A stretch of DNA of 64,000 nucleotides, taken from the NCBI RefSeq assembly GCF_047495875.1, contig NC_092463.1, forward strand, positions 15,000,724-15,064,723, in the 5' to 3' direction. Positions 13,837 through 26,200 of this stretch are shown here, one piece after another (the first letter of the stretch is position 1; every line of letters starts with the position of its first letter). The stretch is from Pithys albifrons albifrons (Eukaryota > Chordata > Aves > Passeriformes > Thamnophilidae). The notes below the pieces were generated by a model. It was not told the DNA's origin. It saw only the letters and a list, made by a program, of their open reading frames with translations, and searched no databases. The position numbers and the translations under genes were made by a program.

Positions 13837-14188
13837 ATCATAGAATCATAGAATGGTTTGGGTTAGAAGGGACCTTAAAGACCACACAGTTTGGACCTTC
13901 TTGCCATGGGCAGGAACACCCTCCAGTAAGCCAGGCTGCTCAAAGCCCCATCTAGCCTGACCCTGAACTTGCAGGGATGGGGCATCCACAACTTCTTTGG
14001 ACAACCTGTTCCAGTGCTTCACCACTCTCAGACTAAAAAATTTCTTCCTAATATCTAATCTAAACCTACTATCTTCCAGTTTGAAGCCATTCCCCTTTGT
14101 CCTACCCCTACATGCCCTTGTAAAAAGTCCCTCTCCAAAACTCCTCTTTAGGTACTGAAAGGTGCTCTAAGGTCTCCCTGGAAACCTG
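13837..14188 (-). mobile_element. CR1 LINE, 5'-truncated 3' end
   Basis: The left edge reads ATCATAGAATCATAGAAT, the reverse complement of the CR1 terminal repeat (ATTCTATG)n, so the element runs on the minus strand. Next to it is the standard avian CR1 3' UTR (GGTTTGGGTTAGAAGGGACC on the plus strand, then a segment equivalent to the usual 'validated at hundreds of loci' tail: GGGCAGGAACACCCTCCA, GGATGGGGCATCCACAACTT). Upstream of that is the degenerate end of ORF2. Truncation is at GGAGACCTTAGAGC (about 14178). Most CR1 copies in birds are truncated this way because target-primed reverse transcription stops early. Not capable of moving. Confidence 0.93.
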
Positions 14189-14495
14189 TAGAGGGACTTT
14201 TTACATGGGCTCCCCTGTAGCAGTTCTGAACCATTCCCCCATGTCCTATCACTGGATCCAAAGGAGAATAGCTCAGCACTTCTCTCTACACCTCCCCTCC
14301 TCAGGAAACTGTAGGCAGCAATCAGGTCACCCTTCAGCCTCCTTTTCTGTAAATTAGACAAACACATGAGACATTCCTCATGGGACATGCTTTCCAGTCC
14401 TTCCACCAGCTTTGCAGCCTTCCTCTGGACACATTCAAGTACCTTGAGAATTATTAAGTAAGTACTCTGTTCATGACTTAAATAGTTGGAAAAGG
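14189..14495 (-). mobile_element. Second CR1 fragment (ORF2 C-terminus), joined to the first
   Basis: The minus-strand translation carries the standard CR1 ORF2 C-terminal signature: a VQRKAAKLVEGL block, then EKRRL-like QKRRLKGDLIAAYSFL, then SDRTWGNGSELLQG. The same C-terminal region is present, in degenerate form, in the neighbouring element at 13837-14188, so this is a second and different CR1 copy, not a continuation. Its own 3' UTR is missing. The junction (14190-14211) contains a short piece in inverted orientation relative to 14113-14134. The frame stays open for about 110 codons but is only a relic. Confidence 0.85.
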
Positions 14496-17400
14496 CCAAA
14501 ATTTGGGGCGCAAGTAAAGTAATTGCAATCTTCTACTTATGTGGTATTGCTTGAATCCATATTGGGCATTCCTGAAAAATCTCACTCACTTTTAGCAAGA
14601 TTATCAGTGTGGCTCCACTTCAAATTAGTGTTATTTGGCCAATACACAACTGTAAAAGTTGATGGATAGCAACTTCAGAATGCTGTCCCACCTAGCTACT
14701 GGTGGTCAAGCAAGCTTCTGCCTGTACAATTAAGCCTCACATCACAGACATTCTTGTAATGTAACAACTCTACTGGTTTTCTAGATTCAAGAGAGCAGGT
14801 GGTGGGATAAGTTTTGCCTGTTTTGGATGGCTATTAAAGGTTTGTTATTGCTGGTGTAGGTTTAAAGAAAAACAAAAAAACCCTCAAAACTTCTCAAAGC
14901 AGCTCTCAGCATCTACAATGACCAGTGTCTGATTCACTGAATGAAGATTTAAGATAAGAGCTCCCACTCATTAAGCTGAGGTTCTGAGGTTTCCTGAACG
15001 GTGACTACCAAACTGTCAAATGAAATCCCACAGATAGAAAAGGCCCAAAACTAAAAACAAACACCATGTAAGAAGCTGACAAAAACCCCAAAAACTAAGT
15101 GAACCAACCAAACACAAATGCTCAAAAAGCCCGTCAAACCAAATGTGGCAACACAGAAGATGCACTGAATATATTTCAGAAGGAAAAATTTAAAAAGAAA
15201 AGAAAAAACTTTGATCAGACATACAGTGCCCACTAAGGTGCTATTTCTTTTGATGTGAAACACCAGAAAGAGGCAACCTTTTGTTGTTGATTTGTGCCCT
15301 AGTGAGACAGGATATCACTCATGGAAACCTGTGAAAGCAGTGTCAAGGAGTGGCGACAGGAAACATAACATCACCACGTTTCTTTCAAGGCCCACTGGTC
15401 TTGGGGTAGGTTTTTTAAAAATACGGAGCCATTGAAGGACGACAGGTATTTATTTGTCAGTTCTCATATCCTTGTGTAGAGATTTTTTAGCTCATTGCCT
15501 TCAGGGATGGAGGTTTCCATACCAAAGAAGGAAAGTACTAGCAGGACCTGAGGAACAGATTGACTCTTTTAATATGTTGATTCAAAAAGGGAAAACTGAG
15601 ACATTATTCTTCAAATAGAAATATTGACAGGTACCATGGCAAAGCAATAAAGGAGAATTTTCAAATTTCCCTGGTTTTTGTGCTTGCTAAAGAACAATAA
15701 CTTGGGAGACTTTTTTCCTCTCACTCATGCACTTAGCAATCACCCTACTGCACATTTTCTGGGACATATGTGAAAGCAAGGGTCTAACTGAGCTTACTGT
15801 TAGTGGCCTAAATCAAGAAGGACCCTGTTGAAGCCTGCATTGCACAAGTACAGTCATTTAAAATGTGTGTGGAGATGAGTAAGATTATCTTTAGGGTATC
15901 TACTGAAAATATTGCCTCATTTGCTCAAATCAATAAATTATGGAGCTATTTTGAGTAATGGAAACCAAATCCTTGTGTCCTTGCTTTCAAGGGTTCTCAG
16001 CAAAATACATAGGAAGCCATTGAAAATAACTTTTCTGTGTTGCCAAACTGCACAAGAGAGGAAAGCTTCAAGGTTGTGTTACAGACATTCAACAATATGT
16101 AAGAGGAATTTTTACAAGTATTCCAAAGCCAGAAGACACTTTGATTATTTTACTTGATCTTGTATAGCAATAGACCACAAATTTCCAAACAGTGCTGAAT
16201 CCTTTCCGTAAGTGCATGACAGTTATGGAGAAGGATTAGCTTTTCAAAGCTATGCTTTGTGGAAAAATGTATCTAGGAGAAGAAATGTGCTAAATTTTTG
16301 TTTCTATATTTATTTTAGGTTTATGATTCATCTCTACATAACTAACATGACTGTATCCTATGTGACTTAGGATAAAGCAAGCAGTAAGTGGGGTGAGGAG
16401 TGCCTTTTTTGAATTCCTCATGTAGTGGTGAACAGATGGGATATAAATCACACTGTTTTCATAACCTATAAAAAAAAGACTCATCAGCCACTGCAACTGT
16501 GATGTGATATAAGGATTAGTTCATAGTAGATAACAGGATTTCAGGAGAGAGTTCTAATGCTGTCTCAAGGCTACAGTATTACATTGTAGACTCTTTGATA
16601 CTATGCAACAGAAGGGAAATACGTTGGTTATGATTATTCCAAAGCTACTGATCTCCCAAACAAGATAGGAAAAATATCACTTTAAATTTTAGATTGTGCA
16701 ATCTTAGATGGTTTTCATTAGGAATAATATTTCAATCTCATGTCTCAGCTTTGCAGCTATCCAGGCAAACCCATGTACTTTTCCAATGTCAAATAATCTG
16801 AAGAACGGAAGGCACTAGTAATGTGTGCATTGACATAATTTAAAGAAGAGAGGAAAGAAAAGGAAGGGAGGTAAATCACTACAGAATAAAAAGAGTTCTT
16901 ATTAATGTGTTGAGGTAACTTTGTAGATCAAGGGGAAAAAAGGAGCATGAAGATCCTTACAGCTGGAAAATTTAGCAATGGAGGCTTAAAGGCTGTTTTT
17001 TCCTTGGAGGCTGAGAAGGATCTTGCCTCTGATTTCATAGCAAAGAATAAGAACAATATGTAATGTATATCAATGCCTCAGATCCAAGCTAACTGCTGAT
17101 TCTAAGACTTTAAGGAGCTGAAATGATGCAGACACTGCAAGGTTTACATGGAATGGCATTTTGTAAAAGAAAATCTAACAAGTCAGAAGAATTGCTTCAG
17201 TTCTCATTAGAGCAAGATTTTTTTAACAGTTTCCTTTCAGAAATCTCCTTCAGTTTCTTGAAATGCTCTCAAAGAAACCATGATGCCATCCTCTGACAGC
17301 CTTACAGATTGCACCAAGCCAATTAAATAAAACAAGCCCTATCATTTGTGGAACAGACACTAAAATCTGTTACTCCAAAAACATATTGTGTTGAAACTTA

Positions 17401-19628
17401 TTATTAGAAAGCTATTATTACCCTGAAAAGGTAACACATGTCAACAGTTACAAATCATATAGCTTACTGGGAAACCGTAGGGCTGTATATCCTACAGGTG
17501 ATAGAAATCAAACCAATTGCATAGCTGTACTGATGTTTAGTGAATTGCAAGTATAAATCAATCAATAGATAAGAGTTGGGCTTCCAAATTACTTAAGAGG
17601 AGTTTTATAATAAGGTTAATATTCCAAATTCTGTCATCAGTCTTTCTGACTTAAAAAAATCACAACCAACCAGCCAAAAAGAACCCCAGAACTCTAAATT
17701 CCCAAACCCTTTCAAATGTCTCCTGGAAGCTGTCTAACTTGGGATCTATCCAAGTATCTGTGGGTTCTTAAAGTCTGCTTCAGGAGATTACCCAAAGCAC
17801 AGCTCTTCTAATGGTCACAAGCAGGCAGCCCATGTTCTAGGAACTACAAATTTCATCTGTGCACCACTAGAACTAATTAACTATGAAAGAATAAGATAAT
17901 ATTTTCTTTCTCCTTCCTTCCTCACCCACAATGTCCAGTGTTTCTTGGTCAGAACTCTTACCTGAATGTGGAGGAGAGCAGCTGAGATTCTCCTTCTGCA
18001 CATGCGGAGATGACCTCCTGCTTCTGATGTTAAGGCTGCACTCATTGAGCTGTAGAATGCTATTTGTCATACTCCTATTTTAGTGTTCAGGCACTAAATA
18101 AAAATTAATTGGAGAAGAATACATGTCTTTTAGCAGTTAGAAAACTCAGCTGAGAGTAGAGAAGTCTTACATTATTCATCCAATAACCCATTGCATATTT
18201 TAAGAAGGGTAATACAAAAAGCACCACTATGCAGATTTGCAGCCATAGTTTATCAACATAGCCACTGTGGTTAAGTTTCCCATGAAATGCAGTGCAGATT
18301 TCCAGCTGATGAATACGCATCTGAAATAATTCAAAGGTTTTCATGGCTTCTCCTGTTCAGTTTTTCCCATAGTAATAACTGTACGGGATGTTAATTCCTT
18401 CCCTGAGTTGAAGTGAGATTCAAAACCAGAAGTAGGCAGAGGTGAGACTTCTATTTGCATGAAAAAATTATTCCTTCCAAATATCTACAGCCAAGTGATT
18501 ATACTTTTTCAAGTTCATCAGTAGAGGAGAAACCTCAAAATGATACTGTAGTAACCAGTAAGTCAGCCGTGGTATGTAGAATTCTTCAAATGGTTCACGT
18601 TGGCATCCAGTTTCAAGACCTGATGCAGAAAGTGACACATTTTTCATTTAACACAACTTGACAACAATGTGGGTGTTATCATTAGTTGAATCTTGGGATC
18701 TATGCTACCAAAACTTTCAACTACAAAACCTTCAGGATGATCAAGGAATAATCAGTCCTGTGGTTGCCTCACTGGTCAGCCATGAGTGCTACTATTTTAG
18801 GTGAATGTACACAGGATGAATTCCTGACCAAGTAGTTGGGCAAGACTAAGGCATGTGCCAGACTTCCTAAACAAGGAACACCTTGGTTTGCAAGCTAAAA
18901 CGTAACTTGATGTACTCTAGTAAGGTCCTCAACATGGACAGGTAAGGACCAGGACTCTTCTGGGAGTAACATGTTTCTTAGCCCAGAGGTACTCTACATA
19001 TCTCTGCCAGGCAAGAAAGCAAGGCTTGGCCAGTACCGCTTTCAGATGGGACTCGGACAGAGAAATGCTAGGCTGAGTTCATGGATTCCTGCACTTGAAC
19101 TGAAAATAAAAGCAAACACAGCATTGGAATAATGGTTCTGAATACAATTTGTAAACTTTTCACAGCAAAGTGGAGACCGGAGATATCAATTCTGGCAGAT
19201 TTTCAGTGAAATCCTAACACTGGTGTGAGCCAAATGCCATAGGAATAGATAAACATGACTGTAGATATGCTAAATAAAGTGGGAGAAGAGAAAGACCTGC
19301 AATGACAAGATATTAAGCTGCTTATGAAAATCAAGTCCAATTTTGCAATCTTTGATGACATGAAAACTCACAACATTAAATGAGAGGTGCATGAGAATTG
19401 GAAAGTGAAGTCCCTTGGAAAGTGAACTTCACTGATGGTGCCCACAGGATAAGACAAAGTCACACCAAAGTTGCTCTTGACACTGAAGTGCCAGTTACAG
19501 GATTGCTCCTAGACTTGTCAGAGCCACCCTTCCAAAAGGTTACAAAACCCACGATCAATCCATCAAGGGGCGAGTCAGAATAAAGCTTCCAGGCAAAATT
19601 TGTCTTTCTGCACTGTGGAACTGTCTGA
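14496..19628. other. Intergenic DNA, no gene recognised
   Basis: AT-rich. A/C-rich low-complexity stretches occur at 14868-14885 and 15040-15130, and a C/T-rich tract at 17900-17930. Short open frames on both strands (for example minus 17873-18070 and 18105-18344) have no recognised similarity. No repeat termini or RNA genes seen. Confidence 0.55.
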
Positions 19629-19862
19629 GATTTTGGGGGGTATTTGGATTTTGAGGGGGTTTATCACTTTAGGGTTGTGGCTTTTTTTGTTTGGGCTTTT
19701 TTGGGGGGGTGGAAAGGCGGGATGGGTGAGTTATTTGTCTGTTTGTTTGGGGGTTTTTTGGGTTGTGGAGTGTTTTTGGTTGGTCTGAGGGTGCTGTTTT
19801 GTTTTTGTTGTTCCTGTTTGGGTTGTGTTTTTGTTTTCTTGTATATGTTTGAGTTTCTTTAA
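19629..19862. repeat. G/T-rich low-complexity tract
   Basis: The plus strand is almost pure G and T (runs such as GGGGGGG, TTTTTTTGTTTGGG), with equivalent A/C-rich sequence on the minus strand. It keeps long frames open on both strands purely because of composition, so the frames here are not evidence of coding. Such tracts are common in bird genomes and often decay from simple repeats. Confidence 0.85.
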
Positions 19863-21707
19863 ATTTTATTATTGTGCTAGAATTTAGTCTCTGGGATGTG
19901 CATGGAAAAGGCAATTGACACGTGCAATGTAGGAAAAAACTCCTGATGTTAGGGGTTTTTTTAATTTCCAGTTGTGGAATGGTCCTGCATTCTGTTTCTG
20001 CCAATCTGACATGGTAGCATTTTCCCAGGTTTCTATTACGGTGTAAGAGGAAATAGTCAAGTGGTTTAAGAGACATTCTCACTTCTATGCTAAATTTGTG
20101 CTGTTGATTTTGGTTTGATGGGGGGTTTTTTGTGCTGGTTTATTTTAATATAAAAGAGTGCTTCGCCACTTGATTTAACATTTATTCTTTTCCCATGGTC
20201 CTTTCCTGTTAAAATGGATGTGTTACAATGGAAGTCTCTTACAGTGAAGGTTTGAAGGAGACACTTCCTATTTCCCTGGAGTGAGTCATAGGGTTTATCT
20301 GCACAGAGAAGATAGGTCACATACAACCAGCCGTTACTCTGCAGCAATTTCCCAGGTCGTCTGTGTGTGCTCCACCTCCAAGGGACGCAGCCCAGCCTCT
20401 GACCTGGCAAACCCTTGAGCAGCCCCAGCCAGGAGCCAGCACAGAGCCCATTCCCAGCCCCATGCTGCACACAAATCCATGGGAAGCACAGGAGTTCCTC
20501 ATCAGAGCAGCCCTGCTGTGGTTTTTGTTGGTACTCATGATGATTTCCTGTGCTGTTCAGATAATCAGTCAGTTTGAAGCAGAGCTTTTTAGATCCCTAA
20601 GTAATTTGTTCATGGCGCAGGTGGTTTCTGAGACAGCTCTTCCCCACTTAGCATGAACTGGTGCAGAGTAAATACAGAAGCACTGAATGAAGCAGGGCAT
20701 TGTTGTCAATCTATAAAGTAAGGATGACTCTCAACTAACTTAAATCAGTCTCACTGGGGAAAACATTCTTAGCTGGGCACTTGGACACATTAGAGCAGAT
20801 CTGACGAGCTATTTTTATCACAGAGCAGTTAATAGATTATAAAAAAGAATTCAGCATAATTTGACATAGTATGTTGTTCACATATTGATACATTTCAAAC
20901 TTGATCCAGTGACAAGATTAAATTGAAAGTTTTGGCATGTTAAAGTCCAAAGCTATTTACAATTATGCAGTTTCATTGTACTGTAGTGAAAATGCTCTGA
21001 TTCTTGGCATATCAGATGTCTCAACATCTTATCTGTAAAACTAAAGCTAAACAAAACTATTCTGAAAAAGGACAAAATATTGTGAGTTTTATGTTTGCTT
21101 GTTTGGGTTTTTTTTATTTTTAGAATTGAATTTTTTTGCAAAATTGCCTGAAGGGTATAAATTCTAGACTGTGAATGGAAGGTGTAAAAATTAAGGTTTC
21201 ATCTCGAGTATACTCAGAAGTGAGGCTATGGGGATAACACCTGTAAGAATTAGACCCTACATATCCTTGAACTACAAAGGAAACAGGAATTTCAGAAAAA
21301 TTCTGTAAAGTCAAAGCTTGAGTTTGACTTTAGGAGACTCCAATCAAGATGTACTTCAGAAGATGGGACCTACTGGAGACAAAATCAAGTCAGTAAATAG
21401 CAAGCAGAAATTACTAGGCGAGGTTGCATAGAGGGTAAAAATGAGTTTGGCTAAGAGCAGCTGGTGTGGTCACATAAATTATTAAAAAGGCCAAAAGCAT
21501 AAGGCTTTCAAAAGAATGAATGGGTATTTTGATTTACGAGATGGTGAAAAAAATAAGTACTTTGTAAGTATTTTCTTTGCATCAGCTGTTATCACAGAGG
21601 ACTTTGAGGCATGTTTAATCAAAGTATTTTCAAGTAATAAATATTGATAGAGATCAAAAAAATTGGGGCATTAGCACAGAGTCAGAAATGAAAAAGCAGA
21701 GAGATGA
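19863..21707. other. Intergenic DNA, no gene recognised
   Basis: Mostly AT-rich. A GC-richer island of about 140 bp lies at 20340-20480 and gives overlapping open frames on both strands with no recognised product. A second short G/T-rich patch is at 20105-20145. Confidence 0.55.
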
Positions 21708-21840
21708 AAAAAATTAGCTGAGTTGGTTAGAGTGTGGTGCTAATGACGCCAAGGTTGTGAGTTCAATCCCTGTATGAGCCATTCAGTTAAGAATTAGACT
21801 TGATGACCCTTTTGGGTCCCTTTAAACTCAGAATATTTAG
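21708..21840 (+). mobile_element. tRNA-Ile-derived SINE (TguSINE1-like)
   Basis: The head (21708-21781) follows tRNA-Ile(AAT) closely: TTAGCTGAGTTGGTTAGAG (A box and D arm), GTGGTGCTAATGACGCC (anticodon arm with AAT), GAGTTCAATCC (B box, with CpG decay) and a 3' end at GAGCCA. The tail (21782-21840) is CR1-derived: AATTAGACTTGATGACCCTT, then GGGTCCCTTTAAACTCAGAA. This tRNA-Ile head plus CR1 tail is the architecture of TguSINE1, the SINE described from zebra finch, which is mobilised by CR1 machinery. The terminal octamer repeat has decayed. It is not a functional tRNA gene: the acceptor stem no longer pairs and the tail is fused. Confidence 0.88.
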
Positions 21841-23003
21841 GTGCTTGGAAGAAGAGATGAGTTGCTGAGAAAATAAAATCCTCTGTTCAAAATTGTTTGC
21901 CACACTGAAGGCCCTCGGAACAATAAATCACTTTACCTATCCTTTAAGAAGTCACTAGGGAAATTCACAGAGCAGTAAACCTTGTTTCTGTACCAAACTA
22001 ACATCTGTAGGCATAAAACCTTTGTAATTCAAAACAGAAATTACAAAAAAAAAATATGTTCATAAAAGGAACATCTTTCTTGCCTCTAATGGATGAGGAT
22101 TGTCTGAATAAAGGGCTAGGGTTAGGGTTTGGGTTTGTGGGTGATTTACTTAGCTCATAATAAGGCCTTTACAAGCAACACTACCAATTAGCTCAAAATA
22201 AAACTTGCCCAGGAACAGCCTTAATTGACTCCTGCAGACAGGTGCAGGAGGAGGACACGCAACAGACTGTGATCACCCCGGTGGGGCCAAGTCGCAGTGC
22301 CAGTGCCCTGCACCTGAGCTGGCACTTTCACAGTGTGGTGTTCTCAGTCCACTGCCTTTCAGAAACACTGCAGCACCTCATAAGAATTCAGAGCAAAAGG
22401 CAAGCTCCTGTCCCATGTTTTCCTTGCCACAGCAGGCAATGCAATGGATAGCAGGCTGTTTGCAGAGGTACTTCAACCCCCAAGTAAGATGCGTGCAGGC
22501 TGCAATTAATGCAAAATCACTCAGTCATATTTGAGTATTTTTTATCCTAAAGAAAACTGTAACATAGCATTAGACAAAGCAAAATATGTCAGTTGAACTG
22601 CTATAGGGGACAAGCTCTCTTGGGCTAAAAGACTGATGCTCTTTGTTAGTCTCACTACAGAACAATTTACATTAGCAGTTTGTTTAGACAGATAATGCTG
22701 TGCAAAAAAACACTACCAACAATTTCAGCTGGTTTTATTAGTCTGAACACACTTAGCTAAATCTCTGTTCAACAAAATGTTCTCTTCCATTTCTGAAGTG
22801 TTCTCATTTCTAACTATTGTGCAGAATTTAGAAATGAACAAAATTTAGATCTGTATGACTCTGTAGCTGTGACTGAAAAGTGAATTATAATTACATATTG
22901 ATGTCGTGTAGCAATTGCACTGCCTTACATTCTCAAATAGTGGTAAATTCTGGAATATGTTATGTTGCTAGATTGATAAAGACTGGGCCTAGAATAAAAC
23001 ATG
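21841..23003. other. Intergenic DNA, no gene recognised
   Basis: AT-rich apart from a GC-richer stretch at 22230-22450 with a 69-codon plus-strand frame of no recognised family. Holds the telomere-like run listed separately. Confidence 0.55.
22117..22136 (+). repeat. Short interstitial telomere-like run
   Basis: TAGGGTTAGGGTTTGGGTTT: about three telomeric hexamer units, the last two altered. Too short to indicate a chromosome fusion; it may come from repair of a double-strand break or from chance. Confidence 0.5.
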
Positions 23004-23141
23004 CCTTTTATTTTTATTTTTTAAAATAAATTTTTGTCAGACTTGCTATCAGGATTGGCCTAATCATCTTCCTTTGCTCCTCAGGTTCATCTGCCACGGC
23101 TGAGCGAGCTTGGATGGTGACAGTGAAGTCCTCAGGACAAG
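23004..23141 (-). other. Body and A-rich tail downstream of the 5S-like head
   Basis: On the minus strand, about 100 bp of unrecognised sequence (23041-23141) follows the 5S end, then an A-rich tract at 23004-23036 with AATAAAAATAAAA. One frame of the body is open for about 40 codons up to a TAA inside the A-rich tract. The order head, body, A-rich tail looks like a retroposed chimera, possibly of a 5S transcript with the 3' end of another RNA. No flanking duplication was found. Confidence 0.35.
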
Positions 23142-23262
23142 AACCTACAGCCCCCGGTATTCCCAGGAGGTCTCCCATCCAAGTACTGACCGTGGCCGAC
23201 CCTGCTGAGCTTCCGAGATCTGACAGGATCAGGTGTCAAGGAGGCATTTAACTGCCTTCTAC
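23142..23262 (-). pseudogene. 5S rRNA-derived pseudogene
   Basis: The reverse complement matches vertebrate 5S rRNA over its whole length. The best part is the 3' two thirds, including GATCTCGGAAGCT-like GATCTCGGAAGCTCAGCAGG, the C box GTACTTGGATGGGAGACC, and GGGAATACCGGG near the end. Differences are concentrated in the 5' 35 bases, and scattered substitutions occur elsewhere. No T-run terminator follows the 3' end (at about 23143); the sequence runs into unrelated DNA that ends in an A-rich tract. A functional gene is therefore unlikely; a retroposed or composite copy fits better. The internal promoter elements are largely kept, but transcription is not implied. Confidence 0.88.
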
Positions 23263-26200
23263 ATGCTGTATTCCACTAGGAAAGCCAAAGGTTTTCCTCT
23301 CTTCCTCTTGACATTATTTGCCTTTATGAAGCTTGCTGAACATCCTCTAGAGAGCTCTGATGCCCCCTTTGATTCCCCAGAAGCCCTTGGAAGCGCTGTC
23401 CTGGACAGAAGTTTGGGGCCACAGACACAAAGCCACCCTCGCAGCTTTGTGAGACAGGACAGCTGCGATCAGCTGAGGAGAGAACTGGGAGGGAGCAATT
23501 ACACAAGGGTTCATGGTATAAGGGCTTCTGAGCTTATGTTTGGAGAAGACGAGACTTTTTTTTGGCTCCAAGATTGCAAAGGCACTTCTTGGACTCTGAG
23601 AGCTGGTGAATCCATTTCTGTAGAAATAGCCACAGTGTTCTTTTTGTGTCATATATGCAACAGAGATGGTCTCCCACAAGGCTACCAAATCATGAAGATT
23701 TGTAAATGGCAACAAATTATTAGTGCCAGTGCATCACTGGAGGTAATAATTAAATAACTGCAATTCCAGACTTCTAAGAACTCTCAAGTAAACTGAGAAT
23801 AAAATGAAAAATCACACACTGGTATCGGTTTGAAGAACTTTATCCAAAACCACGACTTCCATCTCATATTAACAAAACTTGTCATTTTCACCATAGTAAA
23901 GGAATGAACCAGTACTAAGTACACACATAGTGAAAGCAGTCCATAACTGGAAAAGAATATAACAGGAGCTTAAAAGAATACATTTCTGTTAAACTTGCTA
24001 ATTACAGTAAACGTGGAGAAAACAGAGGGCATTTTTAAAGTTGTTTTTCTCTTTACAGATAGAGCTCCACAATCCAAGAACAATTACAACAGTAAAGGTT
24101 TTTTTGTAAACCAACCCATGTATTACAAAAACAATAAAAAGAAGCCCTGCAAACCTGATAGTGTACAAAACAGAGTAGCAGAGAGAAAGCAGAAGAGAAT
24201 TAAATTGTTAAGGATTATTAAGAAAAAATAACAGTGTATATTAAAGGGCTCCTGTAAAGCTGCTTTACATGAACTGAAGGATGTATTTTCCATATAACTG
24301 TGATTTTGTGTGAAGCACAGATGCTTTCAGAAGTGTCACTGTTTAGCCTATTTTTTGGAAAAATACCCAAACAATTAGGCAGTATTTGAGATAACTGAAA
24401 AACAAGCATTATAGGCTACCTCACAAAGCTAGCTACCATATTTATTTACATTAGCTTAACATTTCACTGAGACTTTGTACTCCACTCCCTCCAAACTTTC
24501 CAACTTCAGAACTGGAAGAGGTCTTAGTTAGTGAAAGAACAAATACTTCTCAGATCAGGTGCTCAGACAATAGAAAAAATAGTGCAACTGTTTGCTACAT
24601 TATATACCCTTCCAGCATATCTATCAAAATATTCAGATTAATTTTGATTACCTTCTCATTTAAAAAAATACAGCATTCTGCTTTCTTTCTTGCTTTTCAT
24701 TAGGAAATTATGGACATCTTTAGATATATTTAAAATAAAACCCCAGCAACCCACAGCTAGTCCTGCAAACTCATCCACTGAAGCAGATGTCAGACGTGCA
24801 GAAGTGTTATTAATCCAGTTGACTCCAGGTGGAGGCAAAGGTCCCTCCGGATAGAACAGTGCGCAGGCTCTGGAACTTCGATCATCCTTATGAAGGCAGG
24901 AACTTGAGATGAGCTTTAGGCCTATACCTGTAAACAGTTTAATCTTATTTGCTCATTAGTGGGATTGAGCTTCTCAAGAAATGCGACATCACCATAATGG
25001 CTGCAGCTCAGGAAGCTTCCAAAACAATACCAGCACAAGCAGGGACCTGGGAAGGAGCCTGCACACCTCTCTCAGTTTTGGCAAAAGAATGCATTTCCTT
25101 TTGGTCACAGCGAGATTTAGAAATGCGCAATCCAGCTGCAGCAGCTTGGCTGTGCATCTGAGAACTGCCAGTGGGACTAGATTGGAAATGGCTTAGCACA
25201 TTGTGGCTGACTTTTTTTACTGAATAGGCTGGTGTTTAACGGCCCTGAGCCTATAGTAAATCGCAAGATTTTCTATTTTCTGTGGTGCCCAATCCCATCC
25301 CTGTCACATTACCCCAAGCGCATTACCACTGATTTTGATCTGCCAAAAATAAAAAAAAGGATTTGGGGTTGAGAAAAGCTCAGTAAATGCTGACTGCAGA
25401 ACAGTGCAGTGTATTTACAAAATCTGAATTTCTGAAGGGTAACTCTGCACTGCATGGATACTGACAATACAGTTTCAAAGTTTTGTGGTCACATCTTATT
25501 CTTCTGCTTGGAGGAAACAGTTGACAGCTTGCTAAGGTAGATAATGATTAAAATTTTCCTTCATGACCTTGTGTCACGGTTCTTTGCACTTACTGTGGAA
25601 TGTCCTTACTCATTACTAACCTTACTCTCAGTGAAGGTCAGTCAAAGAGGTGGTTAAAAAGGACTGAAGGACATGGATGGCTTGCAAATCATAACATGTT
25701 CTGATACCAGAGCATTAAAACAACACAGAAAAGTGAAGAAATAAAATGGAGGCAATGTGATGGTGACAATGGGTTCAAAGAGTTGGATGCCAGTTCATAT
25801 CAGGGTAATCTGGGGAGGAACGAGGCCTGAAGGAATGGGTAGTGACTTTTGAGACAGTCTCTGATCTTGTAACTTGTTTCTGTTTTCAGCCTTTTAAAAT
25901 CTCAATAATAGTAAGATTCCCTTTTAGACATATGGGCACAAAGCTGACGATTAAAATGAAGTGACACTACTGTACAGATTATACTTGAGTCAGTAACATT
26001 CCTTGCTTAAGAAACCTGGGTTGGTTTTTCTTTTGCAGGGAAACTTAAGATCTTTGGAAGGTAAATCTTGTATGTATTCTACCAATACAGGAAGCTTTGA
26101 GTATTTTCTACAATTCAAAAATATCTTCATTAGTAGCCTGCATAGGAAAGATAGGATGGGTGGCACAATGTCCCCAGACTTCCCAAAGAGGAGACCATTT

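Noticed and set aside
21708..21781. tRNA-Ile gene
   Set aside because: The acceptor stem is not paired, the B box is altered and a CR1-type tail is fused to the 3' end; it is the head of a SINE.
23142..23262. Functional 5S rRNA gene
   Set aside because: The 5' third is heavily changed and no T-run terminator follows the 3' end.
23233..23757. 174-codon plus-strand open frame, the longest in the window
   Set aside because: It starts inside the 5S-derived segment, the opposite strand is equally open, and no domain or signal is recognisable.
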